Notes: a model not told the origin generated them from the sequence alone. A stretch of 64,000 bases of DNA from Reticulitermes speratus (GCA_021186555.1 JAJKFL010000005.1:41009135-41073134); one strand, 5' to 3'; positions 1-12,479 are shown, numbered from the stretch's first letter. Numbers and translations are program-made.

Positions 1-1189
1 TTCGAAATATGGCGGCTGATTTCTTCAAATTTCTTGCAGTTGTATAGTCCAACACTTCTGCACAGGTTCTACAAGATTCATGGAAGGAAGCAATAGGGTG
101 AACTGCTAATTCCTAGACAGATAATTTAGTAACGACTTATGAAGGATGATCCACCAGTGGAGCGAGCAGATATATATCACGAGTACAAAAATCGGTGAAA
201 ATAAAAGGATGTAACAATACTTTTCACACATTATTTTACTGTCTCCATGAAACTTTGTGACAAAGGACGAGTTCATTATACCACTTCAAATTCTAATTAC
301 GAAACACGAAAAAAGTTGGAGAAATATCGAAGTCCAAAATGGTAGAACAATTTTGGTAAGAGAGTTATAAAATAAAATGGGATAAAGCAGAAATCAACAA
401 AGAAGGAAAACGGATTACCAGAAAAAAGAAGTTACTATTCATCAGAACAAAGGAACAGAACGTCAGCCAACGAAGCTTAGACATGTGTTTCAAATCACTT
501 GTCTAAGATCTGCTCTCTTCACTACGAGATAAAATATGCATGTAAAAACGTAACGACCTTGAGTCTACTTTGCTTGCTTAAAATTGACTGGAATAGTGAG
601 ATAACCATGCTGTCTGTGTGTACTTATGTACATAAATTTCAAATTTGGAAACGTTTGGTTTACTAATCATAAACTTTTTATTACATTATATGCTAAACCA
701 ACGTCGTATCATTTTATTTTCCACATTCAGAATAATAACTTGGCTTATGCGCTGAATTACGGGAAATGAGCGACGAGAACGACATCTACTTTAATATTTT
801 TGTAGAACTAATAACATCGGTGTATGGAGATATCAGAATTTCAGTCAAAGGGAGTCTAGGTAAATGCGAGTTAAAGCAGTACAAATTATGGTTTCATGAT
901 GTATACTAAAAATTACCATACAAATTACGTAGATTACATTGAAAAGTCTGCAGAATCCAACCCAAGTAAAGAGACAGTGTAAAAGATATAAGACCTAAAA
1001 CTAGTAGGTATTTCGGAAATAAAAAAGAGAGTGTTTTAAAGACAAAATTAAGAGCCACAGAAAATAATGAAGATGGAACATTTGAGAATACACATGGACT
1101 ATAAATAAATGCAAAGACGAGTATAAATCAGACTTTTTATTTAAAAAGAGATCTAGCGAATTTCCGCAGCACTTTGAAGAAGCTAACAT
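1..1189. other. No recognisable feature
   Basis: AT-rich sequence. Only short open frames without codon structure or known motifs are present on either strand. I see no repeat shared with the rest of the window. Confidence 0.5.
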
Positions 1190-1345
1190 TTTCTCCCCTA
1201 TTCAAAAAAATTCCCCGCATTTTATAGAACTTGAAGATTTATCAGCGTATTCACAAGAAACCGCTACCTGTTTCTATCCTGAGCCAGATCAATCCAGTCC
1301 ATGCCCACCCTCCAGTCCAGCCAAATCTCATGTCCATTTTCCGTT
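1190..1345 (-). mobile_element. LINE 3' end relic (lineage L2)
   Basis: Read on the minus strand, this gives the worn C-terminal end of a non-LTR retrotransposon polyprotein. One frame reads MDWIDLAQDRNR, then a stop where a tryptophan is expected, then RFLVNTLINLQVL, a stop and NAGNFFE. The same wording recurs in the minus-strand relics at 9225, 10375, 17155, 19855, 28925 and 40435. This tail lies after the reverse transcriptase in this LINE type. Nothing here could be functional. The repeat at 1425-1600 lies just upstream in element orientation, and the same pairing is seen at 9225-9605. Confidence 0.72.
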
Positions 1346-1424
1346 GCTTACGTCTTTCAGAAGGGCCTCTATTCCGTTTCGTAACTTGCTGCGTTTTTAC
1401 ACTGAGAAGGTGTTAGACCTTAGT

Positions 1425-1600
1425 CCAAACACAAGTTGGAGAACCACTCCATGTCGGCTGTCCGCCAATCGTTATTTACTATATTCATAGATAGCCTCCA
1501 TATCTGAAGGCCGTCTCCTCCATCCGCAGCCTTAGAACGCGTCATTCCATCGTGACAGTGACCCACTTGTCACGGCCTTATTTCCTTCAACTTGATCAGA
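1425..1600. repeat. Interspersed repeat, copy 1 of 2
   Basis: About 130 bp here aligns with 9470-9605. Shared blocks include GGCNGTCCGC near the start, TATCTGAAGG/CATCTGAAAC in the middle and GTGACAGTGAC followed by TTGTCACGG/GTGTCACGG at the end. No protein-coding sense was found. In both places it follows a minus-strand LINE L2 tail by about 80 bp, so it may be an internal or untranslated part of the same LINE rather than an independent repeat. Confidence 0.5.
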
Positions 1601-2276
1601 TTCTTAAAGAATAATTTAAAATCCTGAATAAACTGTAAAGGACACCGATGCTTGTCATTAGCAGCCTAATAAAAGTGAGAAAAATTTTTGTATTTCGTAG
1701 AAAATGCGTGATTTTCATATCTCACAGTGGTAACGGTAGTGATTAAGGCCTTCAGGGATGTAAATTCCATAGTCCGCCTCATCTCAAAGAATGGTAATAT
1801 TCATTGCACCTTGATATCACGTAAACTTTTATGCAAACATAACTCTAACAAGAGGAAAGAGCAGTTTTGCGCGAAAATGTAACACAGAATATTGTCCTTG
1901 AATATTCATTTTTTTCTATTGCATCTAATTTGGAAATATTCATCTTTGAACTTGCCTATGAAGGAACATACCTGTCGTAAATGAAAATTAAAACCAACTT
2001 GATGCACACTCATTATTAAAAAACTTTAATAGTAGATTGTTAATAAATATGAATGCTTTCTTTGCCAGTTCTCAGCCTATTTTCCTTCCTATAGAAAACG
2101 GCCGAGTTACGACACCACAAATCCGCAACTGCGTGCAGGTGTGGATATATATCTGCTTGTGTGTCCAATAATTTCAAATTTGAACCAGGTGTGGGATTTT
2201 GATAAAATCTGACATAAAGATTATGCCGTTGGAACTTACCTAATGCCATATTTTCTAGTTTCCTAAAATTATTAAT
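1601..2276. other. No recognisable feature
   Basis: No coding or repeat signal apart from AT-rich runs. Confidence 0.45.
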
Positions 2277-2828
2277 AATATCAGGGATTAAATTAAGTTA
2301 TAGACCAACTGATGCACACTAAAACCACTTTTTAAGTAGCTTTATTATTAAAATTGTTAAAATTGTACCCCTACACGTGTTTCGATCCTAGGATCTTTGT
2401 CAGGGGGTCTTTTGCTAAAAGCTACAGTCACTTCAAACACATGATTTAAAATATTCTATCGGCACTTTAAAACTTATATATTATAAGTTAAAATCTTGTA
2501 AAAAGACTCGTTAAAAGTTGTAAAATTATAAAAGTACTGTTGATGGTATATTGCGGAAGTGCTGGCGTGTGGGATCGTGGTATTAAAGGCATGTGAAATG
2601 TTTTTATGGGGAGCGAAGTTTACTGCCTGTTGTACGGTGATGAGTACTATGGTGGAGCAAAAGACCCCCTGACGATGATCCTAGGATCGAAACACGTGTA
2701 GGGGTACAATTTTAACAATTTTAATAATAAAGCTACTTAAAAAGTGGTTTTAGTGTGCATCAGGTGGTCTATAACTTAATTTAATATGACGAAGATGTAC
2801 GGTGTCAACAGTGTGAAATATCAGGGAT
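2277..2828 (+). mobile_element. Foldback element with hammerhead-like motif
   Basis: Two long arms, about 2287-2421 and 2651-2785, are inverted copies with only a handful of differences, separated by about 230 bp. A 12-bp direct repeat, AATATCAGGGAT, stands at 2277-2288 and 2817-2828, so the unit looks like an insertion with target-site duplication. Beyond the right arm is a 31-bp tail (2786-2816) containing ATGTACGGT. Each arm carries a hammerhead-ribozyme-like segment, with the right one better preserved. There is no open reading frame of note. The layout fits a non-autonomous Penelope-like element or a related ribozyme-bearing retroelement; class assignment is inference. The near identity of the arms suggests recent insertion or gene conversion. 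Confidence 0.7.
2663..2707 (+). ncRNA. Candidate type I hammerhead ribozyme
   Basis: The core CTGACGA (2669-2675) is followed by a self-complementary GATCCTAGGATC (2677-2688), then GAAA (2689-2692), the palindrome ACACGTGT (2692-2699) and A2700 as the expected cleavage-site base (GTA). Stem I can form from ACCCC (2664-2668) and GGGGT (2701-2705), five perfect pairs. One unpaired T (2676) lies between the core and stem II. The very short stem III would favour a dimer, as reported for ribozymes of Penelope-like elements. The mirrored arm (2372-2415, minus) keeps stem II, GAAA and stem I but reads CTGACAA in the core. Activity is not shown by sequence alone. Confidence 0.6.
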
Positions 2829-4432
2829 GTAACGCAAAATTTTGAAGTTGGAGTAACATTAGCGAAACCCAATTTAGAAACAAAGTGGTGTGTAATAAAG
2901 GATCTTCGACGAATGTAAATGTTTAAGGCAGATTTGTGTGGAATGTGAAATACCAATAAGGAAGACGCGTGAAAACAATTTTTCGCTTTTGGTTTGGCGG
3001 TATTAATTAACTATTAGATATAAGTACATGCAATTTGATAGGAGTATGAAAGTAGATCATAAATGTGCCGACACATCATGCATAAAACTTTATTTCGCGA
3101 AAAATTACAAATACTTCCACTGTTAGAAATTTTAAGGTTATATTTTTGGCAAATCTAAGGTGTACAGAATTTATACCAAAGTAATAACTTCCTCATATAA
3201 TAATAATAATAATAATAATAGAACTTAAGGACTAAAAAGCTATGAATTAAAAATAAGCTTACTGGATTTTGCTCAGAACACCTTGTTATTCTTTTAGGAA
3301 ATTTTTAAGGCAACATATAATTTGTTGAATTTTTTAAACGTTGAGAGACTAAATTAAATATTACTAACACATACTTAGATACGGCCCATTAACAAAACTG
3401 TCAGCACCTAAAGTGTTAGATCTGTAGCTTGATACTTGTACATAATGAACGGAAAGCGATGAGGAAGAATTGTTTGAGGTGTGTAATGAGGAATATTCTG
3501 TCATTTACCTGCATTGACTGAGGAAAACCATGATAAAATTTAAGGAGGATAGACACTTTTGTGGCTGGAATTTGAGCCCGAGGCCTCCCAGATCTCTAAG
3601 CAACAGTGATACTCAAGTGCGACGAAAAATGTTAGCGGCATCTCTCCCCACCTTAAGGAACATTAAATAACCCGTTGTCTATCATTGTTTTTAATGTGAT
3701 ACCGACTTCTTACTCTTCAAAGGGTGAAAACCCGTGACTGTTGTAATAGGGGTTCTTGAATAAGCCCATCGTAATATTTGGTACCTGTGAATGCCTCGCT
3801 ATAGGCAATATCATTGGTTTGTGGTATAGCCGTATCAATTTGTGGCATTATTCAATGTCACATCCAGGTCAACATTGCGGCCTGCGGATGGAAAGAGGAA
3901 CAACAGTGTTTCTGATATCTCCAAGCGAAATTGGAAATGGTAAAACAGATACCTCGCTCACACAGATCCATCAGCTTTTCTTCTGTGTCACTTGAGTAAC
4001 ATGACATAAGTTATGTATTCATTTGTATTTCATGTATATAGAGTATCTTTAATGCATAGCCACCAAAATTGGTGTCATAAATAATTCGCACGGTAATATA
4101 CTTTAGAAATTGCTAGTCATTTTTTGGCCACAAAAATGTTCTGATTTAAACGAACTTGAATGTTCATTACCTTATTCACAAAGCCCATCACAGGAACCTA
4201 TCCCATGAGAGTACAATGCAGTGTGAACCTTCCTATGCCTTTTCCTACAGATACAGTTCAATATGCTCTGATTTACATCTAAGGCTTGCGAAGCAATCTC
4301 CTATCTTGAGATTATGGACCATACTTTTTGTGCCTATTTCTTATATCCCAAGTGCGTGCTACATATTCCAACCGTTTCATCCACCTCGATTTAGTGCTTA
4401 TTTTTAAATATGTTATTTAAAGATGCTGTCAA
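2829..4432. other. No gene; one microsatellite
   Basis: A TAA/ATA trinucleotide run occupies about 3198-3222. The open frames at 3756-3995 and 4156-4407 look random, with no motif, no splice context and no family resemblance. Confidence 0.45.
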
Positions 4433-4616
4433 CTGCTTAGAAAGAACATGGAGTGTCGGAGGAATGATACTACTAGACAAAGACCGAAGTACTCGAAACA
4501 AATCATGTAATACTGTCACTTTGTCCAACACAAATCCTACATGTACTGGCCTTGGATCGAAACCGAGCCTCTACGTTGAAAGTTTAGCGAGGAATACTCA
4601 GAGCCATGGCACGGCT
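4433..4616 (-). mobile_element. SINE-B relic, tRNA-derived
   Basis: On the minus strand, the segment starts with a tRNA-like head (CCGTGCCATGGCTC near 4616) and a worn B box (GGTTTCGATCC near 4560). A body follows with GGATTTGTGTTGGACAAAGTG, matching the copy at 28150-28432. It is strongly diverged, so old. Confidence 0.6.
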
Positions 4617-7600
4617 AACGTTAATAATCAAGCAGTGTTAACAAACGAGTAGAAAATGTAAATCATCTACGTGATTATCTCTAGTACAATCTTACACCAT
4701 GGCTGAAAAGCAAATATTTTCCTAAACATGTCCCGAACTCACTCGAAATATGTCTTTCTCATGAGTATCATAGCAAGTTCTGCACCCCTATAAATTAAAA
4801 GGTAAAATTGTAGGCTTTTATATTTCTCGTACAACAGCGAAGTGTGTGGCTGGTGCGGGGCAGCATCAATCAACTCAATCGAATCATTGCAAATACCTTT
4901 CAGAAATGAATAATTTTTTTATGTCACGAATGCCATTTCGATTTCTTACAGTCATTTCCACGTACAATATTCATATTATATACCATATAGATTTAAAGAC
5001 TTCATACCATTAGTAAAAACCCATATGATTAAGTTAAACCTTATATTATTTAGATTAATTAAGATCCGGATACGTATTGTGCATAATTAAAGAAAGAAAC
5101 CAACGGTGATTATTTGGAACCAGAAGAGGTGAAATGACAGGGGGATGTAGGAACTGCATAATGCATTGTTTCATAATTTGTGCTGAAACAGCATATTTTA
5201 TTACTGTAATCAAAACTATGACATGAGATGGGCAGGACAGGTAGCACGTATGGGGAGATGATACATGTATGTAAACGTTTTTTATAAAAGTTAAAGAAAA
5301 GAGACACTTTGGGAGGTAATGGTCTAGAGGAACTGATAATATTAAAGTGGGTTATAATTACTCATAAGGGATGTGAATTGGATTCAGCTGTCTTAGAGTA
5401 AGGGCCATTCCGGGCACTGTCGTATTTTCCAAAAGGTAGTAGATTCTGTAATCACACGAAAGATCACCAGCCTCTCAGGTTTAACTCTAAGTGGAGTTAC
5501 TGTCGTCAGCAATTCTTAATATTAATAAAAATATTTTGTAGTGTCAATTATTTTCTCTGCATAAACATTACTAGAAGACGGTCCTCTTCTATTCACATCA
5601 GTGACCTCATTATTTTGGTAACAGCAACGCATTACTTGCAGCACCACACAAACAATTCTATCACTGATATTTTTTACCAACATGCATGTTACGGTATTTA
5701 TTTCTGTATTCGACAAGTGTTTTTGGGATGTATCGGAATGTACAAACGTTGAACAACTAACGTGCGGGCGAAAAAAAGAACATAATCCAATTTATACGAG
5801 ATTTACTTGACAGCTTTTTGTCCAGAGTAAAAACAGTTAACGTTTAGGCAGCTAATGCACAAACAATTGGGACACAAAGCAATATATGAGTTATTTTTAC
5901 AGACTGACCAATTTGATTATATGTTTTGGTTCATATTAGTGTTTTAAATCCTGTATTGTATTTTGAATTTCCGGTACATTGTCTCGTATTCGATAGATTT
6001 TATAGTTCTATCGCTTTGCCTGCTCATGCATAGGGCCATATTCCATGGGTGCTCCAGTATGCTTGTCTTTGTATTGTCAATAAACATATCCCCCAACCAC
6101 TCGATTATTGTTAACATTCGGGTTATTGGTAAAACTAGTTTAGCTAATTAACAACGGGTAAATCATGCTTTGTTCTACTCGTATTTTTTATCAATCGACC
6201 CTTCCACCATCTGTCTATATGTGGTGAAAGTACATGTTTTAAACTGCCCAGTTGGATGAAATCATCACGCTGATTTTAGAGAGTCATAAAAAACAGGATG
6301 GTTCTCAGCAGTTGTCTCGTTTTATATACGAGATTAAAAATGAAAACAAAAATAGAAATTATAAATTGACAATGATATATGTAATAAATTATCAGTTTCA
6401 CAGTTCACAGTACAAGCTTTCTAGAGAAATTCAATGGAACATTCACTCTGTAACTAGCAGTTCAAAATTCGCAATTCAGTAATTTGAAATATCCGGGTTG
6501 TTTTGAGACATTTTTGGTGGCTGTTTTCGCAATTTTGGTCAATCAAAAATTTCTACATATTTTCATTTTTCCATGCCTGTCAATGCCCTGCACAAACTCA
6601 CTGCTCTCAGTTCAATCACAGTTATGATCTAATGTATGCACTTCGAATTACAAAATTTCTCTCCATAATATTTTCTACACTACTTTGATATGTATTACTT
6701 CTTTTGTCAAAATGTATCCATGAATAATTTATTCTCAAACGCAATATATATTATTTTTGGAAGTGACATCTTAATTTCATATTCGTAAAGAATGACATGC
6801 AAATTAATTTTATTTTAATACTTCACTGAAAATCAATCTACTTCTCTGTAATAGACCAAACGTATCACTAAATTAAAGTATTCGATACGCCAAATCTAAA
6901 GCTTTATTTCTGTATTATTTTTACGTGCATGGAGACATCGCTTTACGGCCTCAAATGTTTATTATATTTGTTTAAATTATTCAACAGGAGCATAATTATG
7001 ACAAACACGTTCAACCATATAGCCTATACGATAGCCGCAAGGGGTTTATTTTTTCATAAAACAATTAACTCTATAAAATTCACACATAAATTTAAATCGC
7101 AGTACATAACTATTTGGTACATCCCCTGCAGTCTCCACATGATTAATTTACATTTAAAATCAATTTGTTCCATTTTTTTATGCTCATGGGCCCAATAATC
7201 ATACAAATGATACAAAAGATTTTAGTTCCGGTTTGGAAAAAAAAAGTTAAGGATCATTAAACACGCCATCATTAGATTTTCACTGCAAAGAAATTACCGG
7301 ATTATTCACTACCCCCTCAATCGACTGGGAGATTTCAAAACCATCCACTCCATACAACTCCCTGCTACCTCCGGACCTAGTTTCGAGGCTTTATTACAGT
7401 TTATATAGTACTTACTGCTAAAACAGTAGCTTAAATACGTATGTCGTGTTGGTATAAGTTCTGCGAAAACAAATACATATAGAATTCAGAGAATGAGACA
7501 TAGGAGATCCAAAGGCGATTTTCTATATGTTTGTGACTGTGATTAATAAATTATCTACAGCTATGGTCGACATTGTCTATTGCGTGAGACACACAACTTT

Positions 7601-8395
7601 CCGAAATCTGGCTGTACGCATGTGTTCAGATGACTGGTTGTCATTACATCGATACAGTTATTTACTATTTTTGATTTCATATTATTGGCGAAGCTTGGGA
7701 TAGAACATGAGACGTTTTTAATGCTGGACTATTTTGTCAATCACTTGAATATAGAGTCTACCGAAACAATGTAGCAACATCTGTGTTTGCTGATAATGAC
7801 TACTAGCCCCCCTGCACAGCTCTAAAGCTTGCACACTTCTCGGCTGTGTATTAGCTATCTTATTTTCCTGGTCGAAAAATGTTGATATCATTAGATGACT
7901 GGAAATGGATGAAAAGCATCTTGCATTTTCTTCTTGAGTGGAGAAACAAAGCTTATAGTAAAATAACTCTTAGACCTACTAATGAATTTTATTAGAATGG
8001 GGTAATCAAATATCTGTTGAAAGCAAAGTGTGAGAAAATGTAGACAAATGCCAAAAATGTACAAAATAAGTCGCAGAAAACATGAGGTTATAAAACATTC
8101 AAAATTGTCTGCCTGGAAAATAAAACTGCCATAGAATGTGAACTGAAGTCGTATAAAGACTTACGTCAGCCTTCTGTGATATTTCCCTGAAGTTCTGCTC
8201 TCAGATCACTGGTCTTTAGAATCATCCCATGACCTTACAGCCACAGCGAAACGTTAGTCTCCTTATAAAGTTTGTAATATTGCTTACAGAGTCAGGGTTT
8301 ATCGTAGGGAAATACGTATTAGAATCTAGAAGTGGTCATAAAATATTTGATTTATATTTTTTTGGAGACTAAGGGTAAATTTAAACGTAACTTTA
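4617..8395. other. No recognisable feature
   Basis: A 3.8-kb AT-rich stretch. Short open frames (for example 5963-6151, 6252-6482, 6929-7198) are dominated by Phe, Tyr, Ile and Asn codons, as expected by chance in such DNA. I recognise no exon, RNA gene or mobile element. Confidence 0.45.
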
Positions 8396-8460
8396 TAGGA
8401 TGCGTTACTTCAGGCTTCTGGCGCGATGTAAATGAGGTGTATCAGGAATGGAAATTAAGA
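8396..8460 (+). repeat. Fragment of the 26.3-kb palindromic element
   Basis: TTCAGGCTTCTGGCGCGATGT at about 8410-8430 matches 26301-26321 with two differences. The rest of the element is not recognisable, so this is either a worn or a truncated copy. Confidence 0.4.
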
Positions 8461-9224
8461 AATGCATATTGTACGGTCAAAGAGTGAAGAAATTGTTCCG
8501 CAGAATACCCGGGTCTCTTGCGCAATAACTAATTGCTTTAGTTGAAGTACGTAAAAAACGATATTTACAAACTCAAACTAGGTACTTCATAGAATAAATA
8601 TTCAAGAAAATGTAATGCGAAGTAATTTCCTTATAGAATACGTAGGCATTCTACATAAAATATTACGTTTCTGTACGTTAAAGGCAACTAATACCAATAT
8701 TATTCTTAGTTATAAAGATATAATAAACTGACAATTATCCAGGCGGGTCAACTAAATCTACATATCAAAATTATATCAGTATTGCTCTCAGTGCTTTTGA
8801 CGAATTAAAAATAGAAAGCTCGTTGAAAAATGTATCGAAATAAGAAATTATAACGTTCTCTACAATAACTAATGACAACGGAATACTTTTTTGATTATCC
8901 TATTTAAATAAGACGCTCAGTTGATACATAATTCTTTAAGAACTAATGGAATTAGACATTTCAAAGAAAACGTATAAATTCTAATTCTAAAAGTCCTTAA
9001 ATTCTCGAAATCCTAAAGAAATTGAGGGAGGTTAGATAAAATACGAATCACAGAAACTGCCTTAGAATTACATTTACCTTCTTGAAATACTGGTTTCAAT
9101 GTGTCACATATTTTATAAGTGCGATTAAGATGTACAACAGAAATTTGTGGTGCACTGGTCAGCACTGTTAGCTCGTAAGAGAGTACAATGCAACACATTT
9201 CTTTTGCGCAGCTGACTGCTGTTA

Positions 9225-9420
9225 TCTAACTTCATTGAGCGGAGTCCTTTGGAGAAGCCAATACTTCTACAGCCAGTCAAAAAATTCTCCTGATTTCATT
9301 GCACCCGAAGGTTTATTGCCGCGTTCACAAGAGCCCACAATTTTCCCCTTTCTTGAAAAGGTCATTACAAAGTGTCTATTCAAGTCCATCAATTTTTGGA
9401 ACAATTCGTAACATAAAATT
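9225..9420 (-). mobile_element. LINE L2 3' end relic
   Basis: Minus-strand reading gives GSCERGNKPSGAMKSGEFFDWL and then a region rich in Leu and Arg that ends near TPL. This is the alternative-frame translation of the same LINE tail and 3' untranslated part seen at 17155-17260. It is badly decayed and has no reverse-transcriptase motif. Confidence 0.6.
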
Positions 9421-9439
9421 TTCACGATGAAGGGTCATT

Positions 9440-9605
9440 AGCTCCTCGCCCAACTCCCATGTTAGAGGACAACCCCTTAACGGCGGTCCGCGATTGCTTA
9501 TTCAATATACTGGCAGCTGCCCTCCTGTTCATCTGAAACCTGAAGAAGCGCCATGCAGTGGTGACAGTGACGACGTGTCACGGGATGGTTGTTACCAGCC
9601 GAGCA
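9440..9605. repeat. Interspersed repeat, copy 2 of 2
   Basis: Aligns with 1425-1600 (GGCGGTCCGCGATTGCTTATT, then CATGCAGTGGTGACAGTGAC). As in the first copy, it lies next to a minus-strand LINE L2 tail. Confidence 0.5.
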
Positions 9606-9689
9606 CTTCATAGCACACGTATCTTGCACTAATACGATTTGTAAGGCAAAGTATTCCATACGTACTTCTAAATTTTCAGTAGCAGAAAC

Positions 9690-9915
9690 GTGAAACCTCA
9701 CCATTTTAGAACGTCACAGTAGCTTGCTGAAGACAAGGCTTCTGGGATATTACGCTGTGTGGTCTGGTGAACAATTACTGAAATTTCACAGTGATGTTGC
9801 CTTTATATACAGATTACTTCTGAAGATAAAAGTACTAAGATCTATCGAAACGTCGGTAAATATTTACCAGTCGACAAAGCGTAACGTGCCAAAATACTTT
9901 AATCTTCAACAAAAT
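9690..9915 (+). mobile_element. Worn hammerhead-bearing repeat
   Basis: A hammerhead-like series is present: CTGAAGA (9820-9826), a region able to pair as GATA/TATC, GAAA (9847-9850), and GTC (9852-9854) as the expected cleavage triplet. TTAC (9814-9817) can pair with GTAA (9856-9859) as part of stem I. The ends TTCTGGGATATTACGC (about 9739) and GCGTAACGTGCCAAAA (about 9881) are imperfect inverted repeats like those of the 26.3-kb element. I read it as an old relative of that element. Confidence 0.45.
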
Positions 9916-10374
9916 TATGTTTTATAGAGGGTGCAGAATGCACCAGGCAATACATGCAAACACGTGTAGATTGCTAGTGTAATCAAGAACACTGCTGCAG
10001 CAACACGTGTTATTCGACGTGTATATACGAGGACACAAACCTGGCAAGAAAGGGAGAGGAGATAAAACTTTGGGACAGAGTGTTTGGAACAACTTTAGAT
10101 AGAGTAAAGTGGATAGGATAGGATAGGAAGGAGGAATTTTTATGAGTCTTCTTTACAAGGGAAGACATTAAAAGTGGAAACAAACACGATTTTTATTGGA
10201 TCAACTTCCTAGTTCAGGCAGATGAATTAATCATGGACCTCCCCTGAAGTTTGGAAGTGTATTCTAAACATACTTGTGTGGTCACAGGAAGAAAAGAGCA
10301 AGAACATGGATATGAGGAGCAGACAAACTGGCAGACTTGTCTTGTCGCAACTCAGCCATAAAAATCATCTTAGT
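9916..10374. other. No gene; short GGATA run
   Basis: GGATA repeats about four times near 10109-10126. Nothing else is recognised. Confidence 0.4.
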
Positions 10375-10450
10375 TATTTATCTACCTAACTAATTGACTC
10401 CAAGGAGGACAGTCCTTCTTGAGAAGCTATTAAATGTCTTCAGCTAGTCA
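10375..10450 (-). mobile_element. LINE L2 3' tail fragment
   Basis: On the minus strand this reads FLD, a stop, LKTFNSFSRRTVLLGV and then a TTAGTTAGG-like end. This is the 3' untranslated tail of L2, with the GTTA-type terminal repeat also seen at 19860 and 28930. Confidence 0.5.
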
Positions 10451-12395
10451 AGAAACGTATGTATTAACCTTTCTATCTGCATATACATGTACGTGTATAT
10501 ATGTTTGTATATAACTTTTATTTAACGATTGCTAACAACCTATTTTAATGTGTTGTGTACTTATACAATCACTTGACTGAAAAATATGACGTAATATTTT
10601 CAGATTTTAATGAGACCGGAATTTCAGCTTACAATTCCACACAAAGTGCTGTTTCGTAGAGAATGATCGTGAGCTTTATAAAACCTCTGTGTTGGAGTAT
10701 GCGTTTAAAATATTTTATGTCCATATTCCCAAGTGAAAAATACTCCGTGGAGTATAAATCTTTTTTAGAAGCTTAAAATTGCTCATCTTGTCAATAAATC
10801 TAACTTCCTTGATGGAACCAAAATGTTAATCACGGGATGCACCCAAGACCTTATTGCGTTTCCGTACTTAAGTAGCAAACTAAATTTACGATAATCTAGA
10901 GAAATATTTCCATTGGAAAATGTCAGTTGCGAAACGACAAATATGGCTCATAACACGTAACTGTTTAAGAGGCTGTAGTATTCGAAACGATCCCATATAT
11001 AAGACACTGAGCTCTTTGTTATCTTTGGTACTTTTTGGCAAAAAAATAACAGAAAAATATCAACATTAATGACGGCAAGCTATACGGCATATGAGGAAAC
11101 AAAATTATCATACAACAAGCATTGATGTGCCTTCATTAGACATATAATATTTCCTGCTCTCCTACTCTTTCTCCAAAAAAGAGTCCTGTTTACAACAGTA
11201 ATAAAAGTGAATGCAGTAAGCCAACTCGTATGACGTGTCCCAAACCTCCATTAAAGTCCTGTCTATGTGACGCAAACACAAAGTGTATGAACCCTCTTCC
11301 AGAACCCTCGTATATTTGACTTGAATATTTATGCAGCGTGCGTAGAATAATGGACCGGAACAACCTCGGATGTTTAGGCTGAAATAAGGAAAAACTACAG
11401 TTAAACGATTACTACATCGGACCCGGAACTGAGGGCTGTTAGAACGCTATTCTTCTCCAATGTCCTGTTTCAATGACAGTCGAGATTCTTCCGTTCATTA
11501 GGAAGAACTGACACCAACATTGATTTGAATTTTTTATTTCTTCAGACTGCGTAATTTATGTGTCGTTAAATCTTAAGAAAATTTAGGTGAATAATGAATT
11601 AGAAAGAGGGTAAAGGGAAAAGCCACGGTCTAAAGTATCAGTTAGAGCTGATATATAGTGAGAAATCTCAGGGCAGTTGATCTCATGCGGATATCCGAAA
11701 TAGGAACCGCTATAATTATAAATGATTGCATCGTCATCTTTCAGTCCTTCGTTTACTTCTATGATGATTTCTAAACTGTGAAGACGGCGTAACTGTGAAT
11801 GGAAAATTGGAAACTAGTTGGAAGAAAACCATCGTAAGGTAGGTTGTGCATCATCCCAGCAGTCACGCAAGAACCGAGGAGAAGTACGATGTAGCTGAAG
11901 TATCCGTGACGATAGTCGAAAGCTGGAGCTCCATAATACGACACACAAAATACCAAAGTTCAGAACATAACGTAAGAAAAGTAGAAGATAATCACGGAAA
12001 TGTTATGCATGCTGTTAGAACGATTCCTCTTTCTAGGACCAGAGAACGGATGAAAGACGGAAGATCAGACCGGATATCGAATATTTTCAAGTTTCTTTAC
12101 CAAGGGAAGAATTTCTGGTTCGCGCCGTTTGCAGCGTCTCTGAGTCGGGCGCCGGTTTTAAAGCCACCTCCCCTACAACCACTACATTTTTTTATGTACT
12201 TTACTTTTCCACCCTACATATACTTTTATGTCTACGACTATGAACTATGAAGGGATAAACAATTTGAAACGACTGGCCCAACTTCGTGGAACCTAATAAT
12301 GGTCATTACGAAATATAGCTTTTACAACCACAGATTCCAAAACAAATGTTGTTTTCAAAATAGGCAGAACCGAGTTGCTGTAGCGGTGGTTTAGA
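10451..12395. other. No recognisable feature
   Basis: No gene or repeat found. The longest frame (11846-12250, 134 residues) lacks any domain or splice context that I recognise. Confidence 0.4.
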
Positions 12396-12479
12396 ATCAA
12401 TGTTTAGCCAGATACTGGAAAGTTTCCTTTATCCCTTCAGAATTAATTATATGGCTTTTTTGGAAATATGAAAATATTT

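Noticed and set aside
11846-12250. 134-residue open frame on the plus strand
   Set aside because: No recognisable motif, repeat relation or splice context; within chance expectation for 64 kb.
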